From an uncultured Collinsella sp. (GTDB lineage Bacteria > Actinomycetota > Coriobacteriia > Coriobacteriales > Coriobacteriaceae): a stretch of 33,665 bases of DNA. This document shows positions 7,138 to 14,563 of the stretch, piece after piece. The translations under genes were made by a program, and so were the position numbers. The stretch covers positions 1 to 33,665 of the forward strand of contig USOU01000007.1 in assembly GCA_900556415.1 (NCBI GenBank), in the 5' to 3' direction. The notes under the pieces are model-generated. The model was not told the origin of the DNA, did no database searches, and saw only the letters and a program-made list of their open reading frames with translations. Positions within the stretch are counted from its first letter, which is position 1. Every line of letters begins with the position of its first letter.

Positions 7138-9819
7138 ATGGCAAAGTTCGATGTAATTGAAGAGCTGGCAGCGCGCTTTGAGCAGCCGCTGCCCGATTGC
7201 CGCGAGCGCCGCGTGGTGGTGTGGCACGACGCGGAAGGCGAGTTTGCCGCCACGTTTGCCGAGCTTGCCGAGGGCGGCTTTGGCGAAGCGATAGAGCAGC
7301 GCCTGCCGCGTCCGGTGCGCTTTGTGGAGGCTTGCGACGGGCATATGTTTGAGGTCAAGCGCCTTATCGCGCGCGAGGACACCACGAGCGACATGCTGGT
7401 GTATCGCCAGCAGGGGCGTGGTGGCCTCGAGGGCGATTGGCTGGCCGATGTTGAGCTGTACGCCGATCAGTTCTCGGCGGACTATCTGTCGCTGCTGGCC
7501 GATCAGCTGGGGGCTTCGAACGCGAGGGATATTCGCAAGGCGCTGCAGGCGCACAAGTCGTTCTTTGCCGACAAGGGCCGCGTCGCCAAGTTTTCTAAGT
7601 GCATGCCCGCGCCTTCGTGTGCGGCCGATGTTGAGCTGGGTCTGCTGGCTGCAATGTTTGGCGGCTCCGATCCCAGCGCTGCCACCATGCCGTTTATTGT
7701 GCGTGCGTGCCTGACTAAGCTGCTGCACGATGGCCCGGAGGCGCTGTCGGAGCTGGCGCAAAAGTTTGAGGCCGCCGATAGCCTTGCTGCCTTTGTGCGT
7801 CAGCGCACGGGCTTTGAGGGTGCGCTGTTCGAGCGCGATTCGCTGCAGGATTTTGCCGCCCACGTGCTGCTCACGGCCTCGGCCTCGCTGGTGCCGGCTG
7901 CTGCGCTGCAAAAGCTCTCCAACCATATTGCGCCTGCCTATGCGCCGTATTGCATTGCCGTTGTCCGCGAATGGGCGGGCGATGCTGCGGCGTCTGATGA
8001 CCTGCGCGAGATTTGCGAGCTGGTCCAGGACGCGTGCGGCCTGCGCCATGTGTTTGGTGCTCTGCCTACCGACGATCTGCTGCGCCTTGATGTATTTCCG
8101 TGCGTTGACGAGGCCATTTTGAGCGACCTGCTCGCCTCGCTGGCGCAGGGTGCCGATCGCGTTGACGAGGCGCGTCGTGTTGCCGCGGCCCGTCGCGACC
8201 TGTGCTGGTACGACGATGCCGCCTGCTACTACCAGGTGCTTTTGGCGCTGGCCGACATGGCGGCCTTTAAGCGCGACCATGCGGGCGGATTCCACATTGC
8301 CCAGGCGGCCGAGGTGTGGGAGGCCTACACCTCGGATTGGTGGCGCATGGATGCGGCCTATCGCGCACTGCGCCAGGCCAACGAGCGCTGCAAGCTGCGC
8401 GGTGTCGACCTGCTGGAGGAGCCCGAGCGCCGCGCGGTCGAGTGGGCCGAGAACAACTACGTTAACTGGTATCTGACCGAGAGCAACGCGTGCTGGGCCA
8501 ATGCCGCCCAGGCGCAGTGGCGCGATGCCGGCTATGTTGAGGGTGTCGCTCGCCAAGACATGTTCTATTGGGAGACACTGCCCACCTATACCGGCAGCGC
8601 CAAGGCCAAGGTGGTGCTGATCAGCGATGCGCTGCGCTACGAGGTGGCACAGGACGTGGCTGCCGCTTTGGAGCGCGAGCGTGGCGGCGAGGTACGCATG
8701 GGTAGCGTGCAGGCGATGTTTCCCTCAATTACCGAGATAGGCATGTCGGCGCTGTTGCCGCATCAGGCCATGACGCTCAACATGGAAACGGGTGCCGTGC
8801 TGCTCGATGGCATGCCCACGGGTTCTACGGTCGAGCGCCAGGCGGTGCTGCAGAAGGCCGCGCCTACGGGTCGTGCCCTGAGCGCCGCGGCGTATTTGGA
8901 TATGCCCGCCGCCGACCGCAAGGAGCTGCTCAAGTCCAGCGAGATCGTGTACCTGTATCACAACAAGATCGACGCGACGGGGGAGAAGCTCGCGACCGAA
9001 AGCGATGTGTTCGATGCATGCGCCGAGAGCGTGGACGAGCTGGTCTCGATCGCCAAGCGCGTGTGCACCGACGCGCCGGGCGCCCGCGTGACGATTACGT
9101 CCGACCATGGCTTTTTGTTCACGGCCAACGAGCTGCCGGAATGTTTGTTCCTGGGCAAGAACGACCTGCCCGACGACCCGGTGCTGTTTGGCAAACGCCA
9201 TGCGGTGGTCGCTCAGGGCGACGCCTTGGCCGATATCGCCAACGGTGCGGACGGTAGCCCGTATTTGGCCATAAACATGGACCATGTGGTGCCGGGCGGC
9301 GGCTACGTTGGCTTGGCCCCGCGCGGGGTCGTGCACTACAGGCGACCCGGCGGAACCAAGCGCTACGTGCATGGCGGCGTGAGTCTGCAGGAGCTCGTGG
9401 TGCCGGTGGTTGGATATCGTCGTCTGAGCGCCTCCTCAAAGGAATTCGTTGATACGCAGACTGCGAAGCTGCGCGTGCTGAGCGAGAGCCGCCGCGTTAC
9501 CAACTCGCTGTTTGGCATTAAGTTGCTGCAGGAGGAGGCCGCTACGGGCAAGGTGCTGCCGTGCGAGTACGAGCTGGTGTTTACCGACGAGACTGGCAAC
9601 GAAGTGAGCGACGTTGTCCGCGTGCACGCGGACATGACCTCGCCCAACCCGCAGGACCGCGTGGTCGAGGCTCGCTTTACGCTTAAGGCGGGCGTGTCGT
9701 TTGGGTCCGGCTCGTCCCATTTGCTGGTTTGCCGCGATGCCCAGTCGGGCAAGATCGTTTGGCGCGAGACGTATACCATCGCTGTTTCGTTTGCCCCTGT
9801 TGCTGACTTTGGTTTTTAG
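7138..9819 (+). CDS. pglZ: BREX-1 phosphatase-domain protein PglZ (type A)
   Basis: An 893-residue PglZ, a member of the alkaline phosphatase superfamily and a core BREX component needed for phage exclusion. The N-terminal half has the family block DWLADVELYADQFSAD near residue 100. The PglZ domain shows LISDALRYE (D497), MFPSITEIGMSALLPH near residue 530, YLYHNKIDATGEK near 610 and ITSDHGFLF (D656, H657), the residues that would hold the metals. Length is normal and the frame is intact. It follows the pglX fragment by 60 bases and is followed directly by brxL, so pglZ and brxL are probably co-transcribed. ATG 7138 lacks a strong ribosome binding site. Confidence 0.95.
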   Translation: MAKFDVIEELAARFEQPLPDCRERRVVVWHDAEGEFAATFAELAEGGFGEAIEQRLPRPVRFVEACDGHMFEVKRLIAREDTTSDMLVYRQQGRGGLEGDWLADVELYADQFSADYLSLLADQLGASNARDIRKALQAHKSFFADKGRVAKFSKCMPAPSCAADVELGLLAAMFGGSDPSAATMPFIVRACLTKLLHDGPEALSELAQKFEAADSLAAFVRQRTGFEGALFERDSLQDFAAHVLLTASASLVPAAALQKLSNHIAPAYAPYCIAVVREWAGDAAASDDLREICELVQDACGLRHVFGALPTDDLLRLDVFPCVDEAILSDLLASLAQGADRVDEARRVAAARRDLCWYDDAACYYQVLLALADMAAFKRDHAGGFHIAQAAEVWEAYTSDWWRMDAAYRALRQANERCKLRGVDLLEEPERRAVEWAENNYVNWYLTESNACWANAAQAQWRDAGYVEGVARQDMFYWETLPTYTGSAKAKVVLISDALRYEVAQDVAAALERERGGEVRMGSVQAMFPSITEIGMSALLPHQAMTLNMETGAVLLDGMPTGSTVERQAVLQKAAPTGRALSAAAYLDMPAADRKELLKSSEIVYLYHNKIDATGEKLATESDVFDACAESVDELVSIAKRVCTDAPGARVTITSDHGFLFTANELPECLFLGKNDLPDDPVLFGKRHAVVAQGDALADIANGADGSPYLAINMDHVVPGGGYVGLAPRGVVHYRRPGGTKRYVHGGVSLQELVVPVVGYRRLSASSKEFVDTQTAKLRVLSESRRVTNSLFGIKLLQEEAATGKVLPCEYELVFTDETGNEVSDVVRVHADMTSPNPQDRVVEARFTLKAGVSFGSGSSHLLVCRDAQSGKIVWRETYTIAVSFAPVADFGF

Positions 9820-9830
9820 GAGTGTGCCCT

Positions 9831-12194
9831 ATGTTTGATAGCCATGACGACGATCTGTGGGAAGTCCCCTCGATTGATGTGGATGCGCCCGTGGAGGCTG
9901 CGGCGCCTGCGGAGGAGGTCGTGCCTGCTGCGGAGGCTGAGGCTGCTGCGCCTGCCCCGGAGCCGGTGATTGCTGCCGCGCCCGTGGGGGCTGCGGTGCC
10001 CGCCGAGGACGAATCCTCGACCGATGGCTATGACCGGGCTGCGGCCGAGGCCCCCGAGGACGACGGCTACGACATGGATGGCCTGGACGGCAAGCTGCTC
10101 GAGCACTTTGCTGGCAAGATCGTGCGCAAGGACCTGACGGCCCTTATGAAGCGCGGCGCCAACGTGCCCACCTTTGTGCTGGAGTACCTGCTGGGCATGT
10201 ACTGCTCAACCGACGACGAGGATGCCGTGGCAGAGGGTTTGGACCGCATTCGCAGAATCCTCACCGATAACTACGTGCGTCCCGACGAGTCCGAGCGCAT
10301 TAAGTCCAAGATTCGCGAGCTGGGTCGTTTTACCATCATCGATAAGGTGACGGCCAAGCTCGACGAGTACAAAGATATCTACGTGGCGTCGTTTGCCAAC
10401 TTGACCATCGAGCCGTTTGTGATGCCGGCTGAGTACGTGCGCGACTATTCCAAGATTCTGCAGGGCGGCATTTGGTGCATCATGAGCATCGAGTATCGTC
10501 ACCCCTTGGATGAGGAAGACGAGTTTGGCATGGAGGTCTTTGGCGACGATGCGCCACGCCGCTCCAAGGCCAAGCGCAAAAAGCGCGGACCCGAGGACTC
10601 TCCGTTTAGCGTGGCGTCGCTCACGCCCATCCAGATGCCCAACCTGGACCTGGATGCCATGGTCGACGAGCGCCAGTACTTTACGCGCGACGAGTGGCTC
10701 AATATGCTGCTGCGCTCGGCTGGCTACGAACCCAGCGAGCTTTCCGAGAAAGAGCGCCTGCACTTTATCGAGCGTATGGTGCCGCTCATCGAGCGCAACT
10801 ACAACCTGTGCGAGCTGGGCCCCCGCGGCACCGGCAAGAGCCATATCTACAAAGAGGTCTCGCCTTACGCCATCTTGCTTTCGGGCGGTCAGACCACCAC
10901 GGCCAACCTGTTCGGCCGCATGAACTCCATGCGCGCCGACCGCGTGGGCTTGGTGGGCCACTGGGACTGCGTGACGTTCGACGAGGTCGCCGGCATGCGC
11001 TTTAAGGACACCAATGCCGTGCAGATCATGAAGGACTATATGGCGAGCGGCAGCTACGCGCGCGGCCGCGACCAGATTAACGCCGATGCCTCCATGGTCT
11101 TTGAGGGCAACATCAACGACACCGTGCAAAACGTTCTTAAGACCACGCACCTGTTTGATCCGTTCCCGCCGGAGTTTAACAACGATTCGGCCTTCTTTGA
11201 CCGTATCCACTATTACCTGCCGGGCTGGGAGATTCCCAAGATGCGCTCGAGCCTGCTGACCGGGCATTATGGCCTGATCACCGACTGCCTGTCGGAGTTT
11301 TGCAAAGAGATGCGCCGCAAGGACTTTACGCACCATATCGACCGTTACTTCCGCTTTAACAGCGACTTTAACAAACGTGACGAGATCGCCGTGCGCAAGA
11401 CCTTTAGCGGCCTTGCAAAGCTGCTGTTCCCCGACGAGGCCATGGACAAGGACGATGTGCGCTGGCTGCTGGACTACGCCATCGAGGGCCGTCGCCGCGT
11501 AAAGGAGCAGCTCAAGATTATGGCGGGCGTTGAGTTTATCGACGTCAACCTGGGCTATATGGATGCCGACAACCCGCAGGACGTGCACGTGGTGCGCGTG
11601 CCCGAGCAGAGCGAGGACACGCTGATTCCCGACGGGCCGCTGCTGTCCGGTCACGTGTTTGGCGTGGGCAGGTCGCAGAGCGGCGAGGTTGCCGTGTACA
11701 AGCTGGAGAATAAGGCCGTTGCCGGCGAGTGCAAGTTTAAGCACGAGGGCGTGGCCTTTAACAAGCCGGTGCGCGATACGCTGGAGGCCGCGTTCGACAA
11801 CTTTGTGAACCTGGCGAACCGCGTGGCGCCGGGCATGCACATTGGCTCCAAGGATTATTTGCTGTTCTACAACGACCTGCAGAGCAAGGGCCTGTCCGAA
11901 GAAGTTTCGCTCGCCGAGTTTGTGGGCCTGTGCTCCGCGGCATGCAACCGCCCGGTGATGCCCGCGTTGGCGATTCCGGGAATCTTGCGCATGTCGGGCT
12001 CTATGGACGAGATCCGCGGGCTCGAGGACATTATGCGCGTGGCCAAAAACGCCGGTGCCAAGCGTGTGATTTTGCCGCTGAGCGCTATTGCAGGTTTGCA
12101 GAGTGTTTCGTCCGAGATTATTTCGGGGTTGAGCCCGGTGTTCTACATGGATGGCGACCCGGTCGACGCCGCGAAGAAGGCACTGGATTTGTAG
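9831..12194 (+). CDS. brxL: BREX Lon-like AAA+ protein BrxL
   Basis: A 787-residue BrxL, the AAA+ motor with a Lon-related C-terminal domain that binds DNA in BREX. ATG 9831 is supported by TAGGAG (9817-9822); an upstream in-frame GTG at 9822 lies inside that site. After an acidic, Ala/Glu/Pro-rich N-terminal extension of about 75 residues comes the conserved BrxL start (GKIVRKDLTALMKRGANVP). Walker A is GPRGTGKS (330-337) and Walker B is CVTFDE (D384, E385). In the C-terminal Lon-like part the stretch GSMDEIRG stands where active Lon proteases have a lysine-containing GGLKEK, so peptidase activity is doubtful. It starts 11 bases after pglZ. Confidence 0.94.
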   Translation: MFDSHDDDLWEVPSIDVDAPVEAAAPAEEVVPAAEAEAAAPAPEPVIAAAPVGAAVPAEDESSTDGYDRAAAEAPEDDGYDMDGLDGKLLEHFAGKIVRKDLTALMKRGANVPTFVLEYLLGMYCSTDDEDAVAEGLDRIRRILTDNYVRPDESERIKSKIRELGRFTIIDKVTAKLDEYKDIYVASFANLTIEPFVMPAEYVRDYSKILQGGIWCIMSIEYRHPLDEEDEFGMEVFGDDAPRRSKAKRKKRGPEDSPFSVASLTPIQMPNLDLDAMVDERQYFTRDEWLNMLLRSAGYEPSELSEKERLHFIERMVPLIERNYNLCELGPRGTGKSHIYKEVSPYAILLSGGQTTTANLFGRMNSMRADRVGLVGHWDCVTFDEVAGMRFKDTNAVQIMKDYMASGSYARGRDQINADASMVFEGNINDTVQNVLKTTHLFDPFPPEFNNDSAFFDRIHYYLPGWEIPKMRSSLLTGHYGLITDCLSEFCKEMRRKDFTHHIDRYFRFNSDFNKRDEIAVRKTFSGLAKLLFPDEAMDKDDVRWLLDYAIEGRRRVKEQLKIMAGVEFIDVNLGYMDADNPQDVHVVRVPEQSEDTLIPDGPLLSGHVFGVGRSQSGEVAVYKLENKAVAGECKFKHEGVAFNKPVRDTLEAAFDNFVNLANRVAPGMHIGSKDYLLFYNDLQSKGLSEEVSLAEFVGLCSAACNRPVMPALAIPGILRMSGSMDEIRGLEDIMRVAKNAGAKRVILPLSAIAGLQSVSSEIISGLSPVFYMDGDPVDAAKKALDL

Positions 12195-12271
12195 GAGTGC
12201 GGGCGTGCGGGGCGTCCGGTGTTCGGGTGCCCCGCGTACATGTTGGTGCGTAGTGCGTGAGGAGGCCTGCC

Positions 12272-13624
12272 GTGGCAGACGAGCGTTCTGTTGGTGAGCT
12301 GCTCGACGAGCTGTTTGGCTTTGAGTCGGTGGCCAAGCGTCAGACGGCGCTTGAGCAGTACGATCGCGGGGAGTTGATGCGCAAGGCGCGCTCCCGCGAG
12401 CTGCTGGGCGTGCTTAGGGGCGTCGAGGCTGCCGAGCACGCTGCGCGCGACTCTGCCGTGCAGGTTGTTGATACGTACGTGCGCCGTGTTGAGGGTGCGG
12501 CCCTTGCGCGCGCTCGCAAGCGGGCGGGCGTTGTGGGTCCGCTGCAGATGGAGCGGCGCTATGCTGCCTTTTTGCGCATGGAGGACAAGGCCGAGCTGCT
12601 GGTCCGTTTGGAACAGACGCTTGCGTTTATCGAGGTAAAGCTGCGTGCGAATACGGCGGACAAGGTGCGCGCGGCGTACGATGCTGCTGGGGCTATGGTG
12701 CTGCAGGACGTGGCGCGCTTGAGTGACGTGCGCGTTGTGGACGCCGTGCCCCTGGATGCCGATCTGCTGTGTACGCAGCTGGAGCAGTTGCGTTGTGCCG
12801 CCGATGCGACGGACCTTGCGGGCATGATCACAGCGACGTTTGAGTCTGAGCTGAGCGCGACCGGGCCGCAGGGCACTGACGGGTTTGCGGGCGATGTTGC
12901 TGGTGACGTGGCGTTGGAGCGTGAACTTACCAACGTGCGTGGCGCTGCGCAGCGAGCGCGCTTGGCGGCGCAGGCGTATCGGGCCGAGCGCGCCGCCCAC
13001 GTTGCGGGGAGCATGGTGGAGCCGGTATCGTTGCCCGAGCTTGCGTGCGTTGCGATCGAGACTGCGTGCGATGCCGGGGAGCTTTCCGAGTTGCTCGCTC
13101 AGGTTAAGAAGTCGTTTGAGACCTACCGTCGTGTTGTTGCCGACGGCGGGTTGTTCTGCGCGTTTGGCACGGGCTCGCCGCACGGCATTTGTTGTGGCAC
13201 GAGCTATTTGGACTACGATTCTCGGCTTGATGAGGACGTGCTGGTGGGCGAGTACGATGGTGCAACCAGGCATACTGTTCGGCGTGAGGTTGCGATTCCC
13301 GAGCTGGTGGATGAGGCTTCTGCCGAGGGCGGCGATTCGCTCAAGGTTGCCGTGGCGCGCATGCGCGAGTTTAATGGGCGTCGCTACGATGGTGTGCTGG
13401 ATGAGGATCCTGCGCGCCATGTGAATGCGTTTTGGTATGGACTCAAAAAGCTCAGCCAGTATTGCGAGGCCGCCGTGCGTGTGGATGAGCGTGCTTGGGA
13501 TTGCTTTATCGATAAGGTGCAGTTCGCCTACGATGAGCCCGTGGGGCGTTTGGCTGCACAGATGGACGACAAGCAGGTTGCGGCTTTTGTTGCTGCTGTG
13601 GACGCGCTCGGTGCTAGTGAGTAG
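12272..13624 (+). CDS. Unrecognised BREX-tail protein, 450 residues
   Basis: I do not recognise this protein. It starts at GTG 12272, with GAGGAGG six bases upstream; an in-frame ATG at 12257 lies ahead of that site and is not preferred. The first 270 residues are Ala/Arg/Glu-rich and look almost wholly helical, with probable coiled coils. Around residues 290-305 there is a Gly/Cys-rich segment (CAFGTGSPHGICCGTSY) followed by an acidic, mixed alpha/beta part. No membrane segment or signal peptide. It follows brxL by about 77 bases on the same strand and shares the local high GC, so it belongs to the BREX operon by position. A structural or adaptor role is possible but not shown. Confidence 0.8.
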   Translation: MADERSVGELLDELFGFESVAKRQTALEQYDRGELMRKARSRELLGVLRGVEAAEHAARDSAVQVVDTYVRRVEGAALARARKRAGVVGPLQMERRYAAFLRMEDKAELLVRLEQTLAFIEVKLRANTADKVRAAYDAAGAMVLQDVARLSDVRVVDAVPLDADLLCTQLEQLRCAADATDLAGMITATFESELSATGPQGTDGFAGDVAGDVALERELTNVRGAAQRARLAAQAYRAERAAHVAGSMVEPVSLPELACVAIETACDAGELSELLAQVKKSFETYRRVVADGGLFCAFGTGSPHGICCGTSYLDYDSRLDEDVLVGEYDGATRHTVRREVAIPELVDEASAEGGDSLKVAVARMREFNGRRYDGVLDEDPARHVNAFWYGLKKLSQYCEAAVRVDERAWDCFIDKVQFAYDEPVGRLAAQMDDKQVAAFVAAVDALGASE

Positions 13625-13651
13625 GGGCTTGGCTCGATAGGAGGTTTCGCC

Positions 13652-13843
13652 ATGAAGATCGAAGTTGATGTAGACCAGCTGCGCGAGAGTCTGCTCGATC
13701 GCGCGGGGAGTGCAGCGGGCGTGGGCTTTCCGGCCGCCATGCTCGACGTGGTAGATATCGAGGACGAGTCGCCCCAAGAGCTCCTAGCCCGAGCCGAACG
13801 CGAAGGCCTCGACCTTCGCGACTTTGCCGTCGACGATGACTAG
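13652..13843 (+). CDS. Small acidic protein, 63 residues, last gene of the BREX operon
   Basis: A short protein not recognised from sequence. ATG 13652 has ATAGGAGG at 13637-13644, one of the best ribosome binding sites in the locus, 27 bases after the stop of the 450-residue gene. It is strongly acidic (ends in DDD) and predicted helical, with no membrane segment. The tight spacing suggests it is made together with the preceding protein and could be its partner. Confidence 0.7.
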   Translation: MKIEVDVDQLRESLLDRAGSAAGVGFPAAMLDVVDIEDESPQELLARAEREGLDLRDFAVDDD

Positions 13844-13853
13844 GGTAGCTAAT

Positions 13854-13910
13854 TTGGGATGGGGCGTCTGCACCCGCAGCTGCGCGAAAATGCACGATAA
13901 ACCGTCCCAA
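13854..13910. repeat. Inverted repeat TTGGGATGG/CCGTCCCAA after the BREX operon
   Basis: Nine-base arms (13854-13862 and 13902-13910, one G:U) with a GCAGCTGC palindrome in the loop. It starts ten bases after the last BREX stop codon and could act as a terminator, but there is no T-run. A related TGGGACGGGG arm occurs at 28355. Confidence 0.5.
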
Positions 13911-13956
13911 TGGAGTCTAATGAGCTCGCGACCGTTCTATTTTGACTGCACGCTGG

Positions 13957-14079
13957 CTAAGTGAGTAGACTTTATTGGAAATCCTGAGCACCCGATAAAT
14001 TTGCTTCAACAAACCCGCAGGTCACAGACTTGTGCTTTGGTGACGTGGTCGGCGATTCGACAAAAGTCTACTCACTTAG
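13957..14079. repeat. Perfect 17-bp inverted repeat with 89-base spacer
   Basis: CTAAGTGAGTAGACTTT (13957-13973) is the exact reverse complement of 14063-14079. Arms this long and exact around a gene-free spacer resemble a small palindromic mobile element or a stable RNA hairpin. No coding frame is present inside. Confidence 0.7.
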
Positions 14080-14207
14080 TTTTGAGAGACGCTAATTGTC
14101 CTCAACGAGACCCCAGCCGGGGCGATTGATGTTCAAATGTAGCCAATTCGGGACGGCCACCCCGCCCCTCTTAGGGGCAAGGCAGGGGTTGCGGTGACTT
14201 TACGCAT

Positions 14208-14277
14208 AAAAATGCCGGGGGTAAGACCCCGGCTCTTGGAGGCCCCTCTTTTAGAGGGTACCGATTTCTTTATAGCA
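14208..14277 (-). ncRNA. Candidate small RNA unit, copy C, with full promoter
   Basis: Minus strand: TTGAAA (14297-14292), a 17-base spacer, TGC-TATAAA (14277-14269), hairpin CCCTC-TAAAA-GAGGG, linker CCTCCAAG, terminator stem GCCGGGG/CCCCCGGC and tail ATTTTTAT. This is the best promoter of the four copies. The expected transcript is about 55-60 bases. It points away from copy D, head to head, with the two -10 boxes about 95 bases apart. Confidence 0.55.
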
Positions 14278-14365
14278 TGAGATCGGACGGCTTTCAAATG
14301 ACGCCATGTGGATGGGATGGCGCGCCTGATAAAGCCCTCAATGAATGGCATCTAACTAGCGTTCG

Positions 14366-14436
14366 TGATATAAAGAAGTCAGTCATCTCAAAAGAGAAGG
14401 CTTCCAAGTGCCGGGGACGTTTTCCCCGGCTTTTTT
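14366..14436 (+). ncRNA. Candidate small RNA unit, copy D
   Basis: Plus-strand copy: TGA-TATAAA (14366-14374), hairpin TCTC-AAAA-GAGA, linker CTTCCAAG, terminator stem GCCGGGG (14410-14416) / CCCCGGC (14424-14430) and six T. It keeps the order and spacing of copies A-C while the hairpin sequences differ. No clear -35 box. Between copies C and D (14278-14365) I see no gene. Confidence 0.5.
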
Positions 14437-14483
14437 CATTTTGGTGTCAATTCAAATGTTTTTCAACCCATCCCCTCAATAAC

Positions 14484-14546
14484 TTGCGGTGAAATAGGGA
14501 CTGAAATGGCTGTTCAGAGGCCTATTCAATCCCTATTTCACCGCAA
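14484..14546. repeat. Perfect 17-bp inverted repeat at the 3' end of the antiporter gene
   Basis: TTGCGGTGAAATAGGGA (14484-14500) and its exact complement (14530-14546), with outer arms CCATCCCC (14468-14475) and GGGGATGG (14556-14563). It abuts the stop codon of the antiporter at 14564 and probably folds at the end of that message; it lacks a T-run, so it may be an RNA stabiliser or a repeat element rather than a classic terminator. Confidence 0.65.
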
Positions 14547-14563
14547 CTTATGGGTGGGGATGG

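Noticed and set aside
7096..8556. 486-codon reverse-strand frame under pglZ, and similar ones under brxL, pckA and the 450-residue gene
   Set aside because: The forward frames carry family motifs; the reverse frames read as Arg/His/Ala/Gln-rich shadow sequence without ribosome binding sites.
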